From the NCBI RefSeq assembly GCF_018143015.1, contig NC_054746.1, positions 11,089,532-11,153,531 on the forward strand: a DNA stretch of 64,000 bases. The letters are read 5' to 3'. The stretch's first letter is position 1. Every line of letters begins with the position of its first letter. Shown piece by piece: positions 23,220 through 34,600 of the stretch. Source of the stretch: Lytechinus variegatus (taxonomy: Eukaryota > Echinodermata > Echinoidea > Temnopleuroida > Toxopneustidae). Position numbers and translations under genes: made by a program. The notes under the pieces were generated by a model, which saw only the letters and a list, made by a program, of their open reading frames with translations, made no database searches and was not told the DNA's origin.

Positions 23220-24475
23220 TAAGTCACAGTATATCAACTGTCTATATATTTATCGTTCTATTTGGCTCCACTTTTCCAACTAAATACGCACGGTAATTAA
23301 CCTGTATATATTCCATCAACCCCTCTTTTCCCTTCTCTTCAAAACCACTCTGCCACTTTTAGACAGTGAGCTATCCACTAAATAAATCAATTCAAACTGT
23401 CTATATCTTTATCCTCCTTTTTGACTCCACTTTTTTAACGATACGCACGGTAATTAACCTGTATATATTCCATCAACCCCTCTTTTCCCTTCTCTTCAAA
23501 ACCACTCTGCCACTTTTAGACAGTAGGCTATCCACTAAATAAATCAATTCAAACTGTCTATTTCTTTATCCTCCTTTTTGACTCCACTTTTTTAACGATA
23601 CGCACGGTAATTAACCTGTATATATTCCATCAACCCCTCTTTTCCCTTCTCTTCAAAACCACTCTGCCACTTTTAGACAGTAGGCTATCCACTAAATAAA
23701 TCAATTCAAACTGTCTATATCTTTATCCTCCTTTTTGACTCCACTTTTTTAATGATACGCACGGTAATTAACCTGTATATATTCCATCAACCCCTCTTTT
23801 CCCTTCTCTTCAAAACCACTCTGCCACTTTTAGACAGTAGGCTATCCACTAAATAAATCAATTCAAACTGTCTATTTCTTTATCCTCATTTTTGACTCCA
23901 CTTTTTTAACGATACGCACGGTAATTAACCTGTATATATTCCATCAACCCCTCTTTTCCCTTCTCTTCAAAACCACTCTGCCACTTTTAGACAGTAGGCT
24001 ATCCACTAAATAAATCAATTCAAACTGTCTATATCTTTATCCTCCTTTTTGACTCCACTTTTTTAATGATACGCACGGTAATTAACCTGTATATATTCCA
24101 TCAACCCCTCTTTTCCCTTCTCTTCAAAACCACTCTGCCACTTTTAGACAGTAGGCTATCCACTAAATAAATCAATTCAAACTGTCTATATCTTTATCCT
24201 CCTTTTTGACTCCACTTTTTTAATGATACGCACGGTAATTAACCTGTATATATTCCATCAACCCCTCTTTTCCCTTCTCTTCAAAACCACTCTGCCACTT
24301 TCAGACAGTAGGCTATCCACTAAATAAATCAATTCAAACTGTCTATATCTTTATCCTCCTTTTTGACTCCACTTTTTTAACGATACGCACGGTAATTAAC
24401 CTGTATATATTCCATCAACCCCTCTTTTCCCTTCTCTTCAAAACCACTCTGCCACTTTTAGACAGTTGGCTATCC
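23220..24475 (+). repeat. 157-bp satellite, eight copies
   Basis: CACGGTAATTAACCTG starts at 23289, 23446, 23603, 23760, 23917, 24074, 24231 and 24388, exactly 157 bp apart each time. Copies 2-8 differ by only a few bases and the first is more diverged. Copies 3 and 5 share CTATTTC plus TTAACG, while 4, 6 and 7 share CTATATC plus TTAATG. This suggests growth by two-unit steps. No coding content. Confidence 0.97.
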
Positions 24476-24503
24476 ATCCACTACAATTTCAACAAGCTTA
24501 TTA

Positions 24504-24670
24504 TTTATCTTCCTTTTTGACTCCAGCGCGTGTTATCGCGTGGCCAAAACCCATAGACGGAGCCAAAAAGAACGATAAAACTAAGATTCTAGGTTTTATC
24601 CTCCTTTTTGGCTCCGTCAATGGGTTTTGGCAACACAATAACACGCGCTGGAGTCAAAAAGGAAGATAAA
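24504..24670. repeat. Long perfect-ended foldback (about 78-bp arms, 10-nt loop)
   Basis: The left arm begins TTTATCTTCCTTTTTGACTC. The right arm ends GAGTCAAAAAGGAAGATAAA. The arms stay paired through GCGCGTGTTAT and CCAAAACCCAT with about six mismatches. The outer 20 bases resemble the TTTATCCTCCTTTTTGACTC found in each satellite copy, so satellite and foldback share an origin. Confidence 0.9.
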
Positions 24671-25123
24671 GTAATAGTACGCTGAAAATTATTGTGTGTG
24701 ACTGTGTATGATATCATATCATCTGGGATGATCCATTATGATTTGGGGGTGTGATGATGCGAGAGTTATCATGCAATGTCGTGTCAACGGAGAAATTGTC
24801 CCACGTGCGAGAGTCTTGTCCGCGGAGAGCGAGCCGAGTGAGCTTGCATTGAACGAAATAAATCTATTGAAAGTCAACGAGGCGTAGTCGTGCTTAGTGA
24901 AATTCAGGTACTGTATACTTTATGGCTCCAGAGTCAGTATTCACGATATGGCCTAGAGAGTAAGTCTTTGAACTTTTCTTGATGTTTTGGGTCTTATCTA
25001 GTTGGTCTCTGTTGAGTCTGTTCCATACATTTTAATCACAATTCATAGAGATTGGAACATACACTGAACACAGAAAATTTCTGTTAAACTTTTGGTGCTA
25101 TCCTAATCCTATTGAATGTAATC

Positions 25124-25583
25124 TTAAGAGACTGTTTTCATTATGCTTTCTAAAACTAGTTTACTGGAAACCGATTCAGGAAAGGAAACCAGTTTGGAAG
25201 ATCGCTTTGCTAGCGTTCCCACTTGATCACACGAAAGTGGTTTTCAAAATCATTTCAGGTAAAGCGATCTTGTTGCTATGGAAATGCTCTCAGTGGGGTG
25301 ACACATTTCACATGAAATTCGAAACTGCAGTGTTGGCATTCTACACCCGTCGTGTGGAGTAGCACGTCAAAATGTGCGAAGATCGCTTCCCGAAGAACAG
25401 TTGTGTGCTCACTTACGCTAAAACCAGTTTAACGAGGCAAAGCGATCTTGAAAACTACATCGCGAGGTGGTTTTCTGAACCGGCTTGGAAGATAGCTTCC
25501 AAAATCATTTCGACCGTTCTCACTACACGTTAAACTAGTTTCCAGTAAACTAGATTTAGGAAGGTAGTGAGAACGGTGTCTTA
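25124..25583. mobile_element. Foldback MITE with CTAGTTTACTGGAAAC ends
   Basis: The left part TAAGAGACTGTTTTCATTAT and the reverse complement of the right end TAAGACACCGTTCTCACTAC align. CTAGTTTACTGGAAAC is shared exactly in inverted orientation. The interior repeats GATCGCTTTG/AAGCGATCTT in both orientations. Non-coding. Confidence 0.7.
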
Positions 25584-27821
25584 GTTACTTCTTCCAGTCT
25601 GGTACAGTCCGCCACTGGCGTATTATCGTACCTTGTTATTTTATGAAAACCTATGTACACTTAAGTTGACATTTCATGTAAATAAATGTTATTTGATCAA
25701 TTGAGTGCGAAAAATGGCTTAGACATAGAAATATATGTTTTGAAAAATAAATAGAGGGGTCTACAATGTAGTATAGATTCACTCATACCAGAACCTTTTG
25801 TCTGTTATAATGGCTGTTAATTTTTATTCGCTTGTCTGTTTTGTTTTTACAATGTAGTTTATTTGTCATTTGACACTGGGATGAACACTTATTTTTAAAA
25901 TGTCCTTCTGTTTTTTTTACTCCTCTCCATCACTGGTTTAGGCCTACATGTGTACATGTTTGATTGTATGATTTCAGAAAAAGTAATTCTCACGCTGGAC
26001 TGAAACAAAAGCTACGTTTCTAAAATCTGCTGAGACCACATTCGTAGTTCTCACTCTTACACAAATGGAATTCTGTTGCACAACCAATAGTGTGCATGTA
26101 AATCACAATTCCGTGATATAGTCATTTTGATCAGATCAGATTAAAGTTGAAATCCTACACATACATGTGTATCTTCTTAGATGCTAGCATGTGGTAAAAC
26201 AGAATTTGTAAAGTACAAGAAGCACAAGAATTGTTCACTAGCCATGTATTTAGTTAATAATGACTTTCTTACAAACAGCTTTATGAAACAATCTCTTCCC
26301 TTGCATCGGATCTGTACAATTAATTTTGCAAAACTGATACAAATACAATTATGTGCCTACCACTTGCTTCCTGATACCATACAGGCTGTGTCAGGTCTAC
26401 TACACCCCCCCCCCCCAAATAAAATCAATTATGATTATACTCATTATAAAATTGACTGATTTTTTTTCTTCAAACAAATGCCAAAAATGTTGTACAGTTT
26501 GGTCCCCAAATTACTGGCTGTATGATACCTGATGGGCGTTCCATAAAGCTGTACATAAGTTACTTGTAAGAAACTTTACAAACAACTGGTGATCCTTTTT
26601 AGTGGTAAATGATATACACCATATATTTTAATAGGTGTTGATTTAGTGCCTAAGAGGGGGTTACCAGTCATTCATACAAACACCCACCAGAATGGAAAAT
26701 CTAAAGATTTTTTTTTCACATTTCTCTCCATAGAGAGATACATGTACGAGTATTGTTATTCAAAAGTAAAGCCAGCTATTTATCACCCACTTCCTAAGAA
26801 ATTTTAAGTGTCAATTGCAGAAAAGGGGGGATTTCTCGAGCAAAAACACCCATGTATCCTTTAGAATCCAGAAGCAAATCTATCATCCTTTCTTTTCATA
26901 GCACTAATTGTAACCTTCTTCACAAGTGTTGGGTAGCTTCTGAAGAGGCCAGTCTTCTTCCCAAAACAAATTTATGCAGCGAAGAATATGAATGAAAAAG
27001 TATATTTACTTAAGGTGTTGTGTTCATGGCTTCTTGGCAAAGAAGTGAAACTGTTTGGTCTGAGGATTAGACCTTCAGGTAGGATCAATACAGTTGGTGG
27101 AGGTGGAATGTCCTTCAGATAATAGGGAAGAGCGAAAGCTAAGAATGATGTCTGGAGTATCTTTCAAATTTTAAGTTCACTTGAGCACATCAGTTTGGTC
27201 TGATCATTGTTAAGTAACAAGAAAACAGAGTATGTTGAAGCCAAGTATCTTTCCTTATTTGCCGGTTTTGATGGCTGGTACTTGACAGGCCTGTCAGTTC
27301 TAGATTTAGGTTTGTAATACATTTTGTAATTGTAACATTACTACCTTATCACTGTAGGACTACAGTGTTTGCTAAGTATTTCAAGTCTACATCTATAGTT
27401 CATGTAGCAATTTTCAATAGCCTTTGCAATTTTCATTCAAATTGGTGAAGTTTGAATATTTTGTTGCCCTCTGCAAGACTTTCAATATTCCACTCTCTTC
27501 CTAAAAGATTTTCTATCTTCCGCTGTCATCATCACCATGACAACTGCATGTGCTAGCTCCCCAGCTGTTTGCGGTGAGCTCCCTGTGCAATCAATGATTT
27601 ATTGCAGATTGTCTTTATTATTAGCAGGCCTGATTATTATTAGTGTTATCATTAGCCAATAGTGTTTTACTTTAAGTGTTGTCCAGCTTGTACACATTGG
27701 TAGTAAATACCAAGTACTCTGTAATTGTGTCAGTAGGCCTACAGAGAAGTAGCTCCTTTTAATTAGGGACAATGATGGGGTACAGGCAGGCATTCAAATA
27801 GCCAAGTTTGTCATTTTTCAT

Positions 27822-27985
27822 CCTGGGCTCAGTAACACAAAGGTTTGCGATGAATAGCAAATATGAAATAACACTTCTGATTGGTTCCCAGTCAGTATTT
27901 TGCGACAAATGTGCATGTAACAATGATCTTGATTGGTCAATTCATTTAGCGATTGATCGCTAATCTTTGTGTTACGGGGCCCAGG
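27822..27985. mobile_element. Small palindromic MITE with GTAACACAAAG ends, copy 2
   Basis: The left end CCTGGGCTCAGTAACACAAAG matches the reverse complement of the right end CTTTGTGTTACGGGGCCCAGG. It is of the same family as 108-245 but with fuller ends. 164 bp, non-coding. Confidence 0.78.
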
Positions 27986-28031
27986 TTGGGTAGCAGCAAA
28001 TGTAGATTGATCAATGTGAATGGCTCATTTC

Positions 28032-28600
28032 CTCTTTTTTTGTGTAAATTACTTTCAGAATAACTGATTTCTGTTGATTTATTCCAGACTTTTCCCTATT
28101 GCAAAGGATGGTTTAATCATAACTTCATTTTGTTTTCAGTTAAACTTTTAGCTTTTACCATTTTCAATTTGTGGAAAGGTACACATGTTGAGATGCATGT
28201 GATTGTGGGTATACAATATACTCTTTTGTGTAACTACTTTCTGAATTATTGATTTCTGTTGAATAATTCCAGATTTTTCCCTATTGCAAAGGATGGTTGA
28301 ATCATAACTTCATTTTGTTTTCAGTTAAACTTTTAGCTTTTACCATGTTTAATTTGTGGAAAGGTACACACATGTATGTTGAGACGCATGTGATTGTGGG
28401 TATACTATACAATATACTCTTTTGTGTAACTACTTTCTGAATTATTGATTTTTGTTGAATAATTCCAGATTTTTCCCTATTCCAAAGGATGGTGGAATCA
28501 TAACTTCATTTTGTTTTCAGATAAACTTTTAGCTTCTTTTATCATTTTCAATTTGTGGAAAGGTAATTGGTACATATAACGCATATGATTGTGGTAAAAA
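28032..28600 (+). repeat. Three tandem copies of a unit of about 190 bp
   Basis: GATTGTGGGTATAC-type marks fall at 28201, 28392 and 28587. Each unit contains TTTTCCCTATTGCAAAGGAT (or a variant), CATAACTTCATTTTGTTTTC and AATTTGTGGAAAGGTA. The last unit is the most changed. Confidence 0.9.
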
Positions 28601-28611
28601 ATTTTAAAATT

Positions 28612-28803
28612 TTTCTGTGTGTGTGTGTGTGTATTTGAGTTTTGTCAGACGTTTATCAATCAGATATGATTATTTACGTCTGGGACCGACCTTTAACGTC
28701 ACCATCCGAAAGACGTGACCAGGGCTCGAACCTCGAACCTCTGCATCAATTTGTAACTTCCCCACAGCTTGGATTACAGGCGCACGCCACAACGCCCTGT
28801 GCT
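28612..28803 (-). mobile_element. SINE with Meta-domain-like body and 7SL-like head
   Basis: On the minus strand, from 28799, the head reads GGCGTTGTGGCGTGCGCCTG then TAATCCAAGCT, resembling the Alu part of 7SL RNA. The B box GGTTCGAGCCC is at 28732-28722. Next come TTTCGGATGGTGACGTTAAA and GGTCGGTCCC, close to the Meta domain of MetaSINEs as I remember it, and then a CA-repeat tail (28612-28634 on plus). Family naming is from memory. Confidence 0.7.
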
Positions 28804-29344
28804 CATCATTAATGTTTATGAACGAAACTCTTTTCCCATATTTTAATGGTGAAGAAAACTATTTAACTTCATAATTTCCAGAAAGTTTCAATATTTGACT
28901 GCCAAATATAGTTCAGAATTCGATAAGATCAAAGAATCATGTTGCTACATTTATTAGCTACCTAAATGTATACATGTAGGCTTACTTTATTTTCATACAC
29001 AACTTTATACTGGAAAAAATTGAATTAAGTCTAAATGTACAGGCCTTTAAGAACTTTTTATAACTATCACCATACAGTTGTATGCATGTTGGCCTACATA
29101 TACATGTACATACCAAATACGATACAACCACATCCATCTTGTTCTTTGTTATGCTGCTATCAAAAGCCCATTTTCAATTCATGAGAAATGGTCCCGTGGG
29201 TTCCTTTGTAAAGGACAACAATGAATAGAAATTATCCATCGAGGGAGAACAACCATAGCAATTCATCATTGTCTGCATTAAAAATCAATTCTGCATAATT
29301 TTATCTCTTTTAACTAGATGTTCTATTTTTTATTATTATTCATA

Positions 29345-29665
29345 TTTTGGGATGGGGGGTGCTTTCCTGTATATGATGTAGGAATGTGTACTGTCTAAAT
29401 AATTTTGTATTAGAAATAGGCCCACTTGAAGCCTGAAAGAATCTCTAATATACATGTAGAAGGGGAGTAGGATGGATCTTTAATTCTTTATCTTGTTCAA
29501 GTTAACATTTTTTTTGGGGGGGTGCTGTCCTGTATAATGTTGGAATACGTATTATCTGAATAATTTGTATTAGAAATACTTGAAGCCCAAAAGAATCTCT
29601 AATATACATGTAGAAGGGGAGTAGGATGGATCTTTATCCCGTTCAAGTGAATATTTTTTTTGGGG
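29345..29665 (+). repeat. Two tandem copies of a unit of about 154 bp
   Basis: AATCTCTAATATACATGTAG followed by AAGGGGAGTAGGATGGATCT occurs near 29440 and 29594, and the flanking GGGGGGTGCTTTCCTGTAT-like start is shared. Both end in a T run plus G run. Confidence 0.85.
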
Positions 29666-31453
29666 GGATGGAGGATAAAGGGGAAAGGTTGGATTGTTTG
29701 ATAAAAGATTGCATTCTCTTTTTCATTGATTGCAAACAAAATAATAGAACAGGAAATCTACTTGTCAAGTTGTGATATTAATTCAAAACTCTTCCTTAAT
29801 CCCTTTAGATTAGGATCTAAATCCATGTGAGTGCCATATGCCCCATTGAATAGGGATTTCACCATTGGTTCATACAATCTGGGAAGTGGTTTTTGATGAG
29901 TTACTATAATAAAATTATCATGCTCTGGTAAAGTTTGAAAACACATTTTCAAAGGTGTTTAATATTTTCATCTAAATTGTAAACAACTGTTATACCACAC
30001 ATGTAGGCAGACTTGTAGGAGGGTCTTGTCAGTGTTCAGCATGTGCATGTAGAATCAATGCAAAGTCATAAGCAGTTTTTTTTACTATTCCCATTAATAG
30101 ACCATCAAATTTCATGTACATGTAAGAATCATGATGTATGAATAATTAATTTTAGTTTGTATTTATAGATAAAGGTTTTGAAATCAATGTTTCACACACT
30201 GATTTGTGATGAATCTGTGTGAGAAGTATGTGACCAGACTTTATGAGTGTACCCGAAAATCGCTTTCAAATATATACTTGCATCATAAAAATGATGTCCT
30301 AATCTATTACTTGTATATGTATCGAAGATGCAAACATGAAAAATTACATTGTAAAAATAATCTTTTTTTTACAAATAAACCAGTGTTATACTAGCTCTAC
30401 TTGTACAGTGGACGGCAGTGGTATAGGCACAACCAGCACAGAAGATTTCTGACCATCACTCGTGAAAACACTGCTTCTGTCCACCACTTATTTCAAATGA
30501 AAAGTGTTTTGAAACTCACTCCGTGCAAAGTGGAATTGCATTTGCATTAATTCCATCTTAAACCTTGTTTTAAATTATATTGATCATTCTTATATTTGTT
30601 AAATAGATGTAATACATGTGGCTTTATTTCAAAGATTTGTTAATGTCAGATAATTGTTATTTCATTGATGTTCCTTCACTTCGGCTTAAAAGACCACTAA
30701 ATCTGCCTGTTTAAACTTTGTAATGCCATGAAACAGAGACCACCACTCAAGTGGGTCTAGTTGAATGGTGAAATAAATAATAAAATAAATGTAGTAAAAA
30801 TCTTTTTTTTTTCTACCAGTTGACTCATATTCTACTAGTTCAATTTCATTTATTGTATGCAATGTGGTACCCCCAACAATAATAGTATTCTACTCTCTTT
30901 CTTTCTCACTTTCAGATTCGTAGAAAATCTATTCAAGTTCAACAGAGGGTGAATTAGAACTTTCAACTCGCCATCGCAGAGATTTGAAACACATTGTGAC
31001 TTCAGTTTTTTCCAGTTTGACTTCTTCTGCATGGTGGGAGACATCATCCTTACACCATTTAGATCTGTGTATAAATGAATAACACAATATGCATGAAACC
31101 AGTGATGAAGCTATTTATTGTAATGAGATATTGATCCAGAAATGTAATTGGTAGCATACTGTGTATGGAATTCGGCATGCTCAGTTGCTAGACGGCTATT
31201 TAAATATTCATGAAGTGATTACTGAAACTGCCAAAACATGCCATACAGACATATTACTGGAATGTAATTTTAGATTTTGCAGCTTCTATCAAAACCTTTC
31301 ATTGACTATTGGAGACCTTGATGTCAGACGGTCAATTGTCCGCTGTAAACGGGATATTATAATCAGAGGTGCAAGCATAGATATTGATGACAATGATGAA
31401 GCGGTCATTTTTAATTGACGAGAGTTGAATCGCCGCCGCAGAAACCAGCTGCC

Positions 31454-31678
31454 ATGATGGTCATCAAGGGACACTTGGGGTCAACGACCTCGGGAGGAGG
31501 TCCGAGGCAACTCAAGCCTCAGCCCATCAAATCCTGGACAGCCAAGTCGGAGAAGGTGTACGAGAAGTCGAGGGAGAACGGGTTTGTGCCTGCACAGCGG
31601 GGTCTGTACACCAAGACTAAGAATCCCCTGCCCGTCAAGTACACTGTCAGAGGAGAGTGGGAATTGCAAGAATGCGAG
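31454..31678 (+). CDS. Candidate distal first exon of the CH-domain gene
   Basis: ATG ATG at 31454/31457 opens 75 codons ending QECE before the donor GTGAGA at 31679. The exon ends in phase 0, which joins correctly to 35397. It is basic, Pro/Ser/Gly-rich (PRQLKPQPIKSW, KNPLPVKYTVRGEW), locally G+C rich and unlike the surrounding A+T-rich DNA. The same frame stays open back to a TAA at 31412 but has no ATG there. It could instead be an internal exon entered through a CAG near 31441. Confidence 0.65.
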
Positions 31679-34600
31679 GTGAGATATCGTCAAATGCTTT
31701 CATGCTTTTTCGGTCACAAAAATATCAGTTAGTGATAAGAAGTCCAAGTACATGCACTTTGTTAATAAATTTGGGAAAATAGTGATTTGCTTTGTCATAG
31801 TTGGCAAAATACCTTCTGAGCTAGGGCAGTGCAGTGTCCATTTTTGGACAACTCATGCACTCTAGTCTCTACGAAGGGCAACTAGAAAGTTTTGAATCTA
31901 ACACAGAAAAGATTAAATTATGAAGACCAAATTTGGGCCATACATTCTTTCTCATTTCTTAATCCTAGTCCTACCCAAAAATTGGCCATAGCAATATCTA
32001 GTCATATTTTACAGGTTCCTAAATTTAAAAATCAGACTCAATATAGCTGTGACCAAGAAATCGGGTGGTTAGGATTAAGAAATAAAAAAGATTTGATGGA
32101 CCAAATCTGGTCTTCATATCTTTATCCTACATGTAAGTTAGAACTATGTTAGGCTCAAAACTTTTCAGTTGCCCCTCCTGTATACTGTTTCCACACCATT
32201 TGTGGTCTTCTCTAGAGTGAATTCGTGATGTAGGGACAGTGATTTTCTGCGATTTTCTGCGATTTTCTGCGATCGCGGAAAACGGACAGAATTCACGGAA
32301 TCAGCTGTTTGAAACGGAAAGTGGCTTTTCAAATGGAAAATCACAGAAAACAAGTTTTTTCTCAAAATGCACCAAATAGCAAGAGAAATTAATCCCAAAT
32401 CCTCAACAAAATACGAATATCAACTGAAATAACACGATCTCACTTTGCAACAACAATCATGACAATCAACACATTGTAACTACCCTTGAGCCTCTCCACT
32501 CGATGGCATCCAAATTAGTTTACACTCACGTCCGCATATGATTCAGAATACGGCCGTGTGTTGCTGCCCTCTGCGTTCGGTCATAATATAATGATCATGG
32601 TGATTCATCAAATCCAAAATGGCGGATATTCAGAAGTCGTCGACTGCTCAAAACGATGTCCGAAAAGTCCCCAAATCAGCGATAAAATCCCATTTAACAA
32701 GAAAATAAAAAATGCTTATAATATGAAAGGTGAGAATGTATTCATGTCGATTATATTTCTCTAAATAGTTTTTGAGCTCGAATCTCTTCGATTAAAATGG
32801 ATTTTAAAGCGATGTTAGTACACTAGCAGATGCAAATTTTGAGCAGCGCTAGCATTTTGACATGGCTACTCGTTGCGTATTTGTTTTCTATGTAAACGGA
32901 ATTGTCAATTTTTCTTGTACACAAAGTCTATGGGGAAACGGAATTTTCGTTTTCAGACATGCTGAAACAGAATTTGAGATTTTCTGAAACGGAAAAGGCA
33001 ATTTTTAGAAACGGAAAATCACTCTCCCTAGTGATGAGAAAATGATCAAGTAAGTACAAAAGCACATTAAATACAACAAATATGTATCATGAATAAGGAA
33101 ATGTGGAGGAGGCTGAAAATCATGAGAGCTGTCCCTTGGACAAGGCGTAATGGCTTTTATTTTAAAACACAAAGGATACTTGATAGATTTTTTAAGTCAT
33201 CAGAAAAAAATATGATTATGGCAGGGATTCAAAAGTTCATTCAACTACTTAAGGAAACTTCACAGCCCTGAAAAATATACTGAACATTGTGCTTTACATC
33301 CGATACGTGTACTATGGGTGCTATATGTTCTTTATCAATTACGGTTGTAATGATAATTGCTGGTTTAGCACAGGCAAGTCAAATTGATTTTGACACCTTC
33401 GTATTCTCCCCAAGTCAGTTGCCTTTGGTGAAAGCTTTATAGGGGGTGACATATAATCAATAAATTGGGGCTCGTCCTCCAGGTGAAATTGGTGAGGGAT
33501 TGCACTTCCTTTTCTTTCGGATAAAAGTCGTACTAAAAAATAAGACGCCTAGAGTGGTCGACATGTAGGAGTGCTCACTTTGTATCCAAAAGGAAATGTG
33601 TACCGTCCTATACATGTACAACACCGGTTGCATGACGTGCTCTGGCATCAATCGCTCTACTCTAAATTCCACACATTAATGGAAGGACCAACTTCAACCC
33701 TTGATTTAACACTTATACCCTATCCTAAACTAAAGATAAAACCCTACATTGAAAACCTAGCCCTAAAATAAAAATTTTTAAAAATAATAATAAAGCCTGG
33801 AGCAATTGTTGCCAGAGCAAATGCCGTGTTACCTGGAAACTACACAGAAAATGCCCTACTGCATTCCACCTTTTCAATTTTCAAGCCAATTTTAAAGTTA
33901 TCAGGTATTGGATGTTCTTCCTTCAAATTAGAAAATACACATTTTGCTCGGAATTTCGAAATGCATGTTTTCAATATTTGAAATAAAGCACATGTACATG
34001 TATGCATCTTAGAAGTGTTAATTTTACAATAAATGGGGTAAAGGTCACTTCGTAAAACCATGCGCATAGTTTTCAGCAGCACAAACCATGGTTTATGCCA
34101 GTTCATAAAATCATTCAATTGATGCATACATGCCACATTCGCACAACATATACCTAGGTCAGGATTTTGAGCTCTTAATTCCCACCATTCTGGAGAGAGT
34201 CTATTCAGTGTCAAAAAAAAAAAAATTAGTGATTCAATTTACATTTATGTGCTTGGCTGCTTCTCATTTTCTAGTCTAACATGTATTTTGATTGATTTGT
34301 TGACCATTGTGCTTGAGACCAGTATAGAGTATACAAACACCCATGCTCAATGCTCTTATGATACATGTAGCTGTTTAAAAAAAGAGGCTTAAGTTAGTCT
34401 ACATTTCATGGACTTAAGCAAATTTTTTAGCTGTATCTTTTCCAGAGCAATGATTCTTTTTGTATTCTATTTTGATGAAGTGTTTTACTTCAGATGTTAA
34501 ATATTCAGTCCCTAGCATGGAGTAAGAATAGTCTTTAATAAATCATAATAATCATAATAAATGTAATGAATATATAAAATTGCTTATAGCACCTTGGTGT

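Larger units (their letters stand above)
14801..31453. other. Intergenic region between TRIM gene and CH-domain gene
   Basis: Beyond the probable TRIM 3' UTR, I find only mobile and repeat DNA (listed separately) and A+T-rich sequence. 14801-18400 and 26600-27800 hold nothing I can name. No open frame has a supportable protein match. Confidence 0.6.

Noticed and set aside
23220..24475. Regular repeats considered as a CRISPR array
   Set aside because: Units are 157 bp with almost no variable spacer, and the setting is eukaryotic. It is a satellite.
29758..29952. 64-codon minus-strand frame with protein-like composition (LPEHDNFIIVTHQKPLP, YGTHMDLDPNLKG)
   Set aside because: The composition looks less random than its neighbours, but it starts at TTG with a stop just upstream. 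I see no convincing splice sites and I do not recognise it. It could be an exon or a retroelement scrap and is not supportable as a gene.
31161..31418. 85-codon frame just upstream of the first CH-gene exon
   Set aside because: It ends immediately before the exon's open frame and looks tempting as an upstream peptide. It is A+T-rich, has no recognisable features, and its start and transcription are unknown.
33840..34214. 124-codon minus-strand frame in an intron
   Set aside because: No recognisable motif, no codon bias, and antisense to the CH gene.
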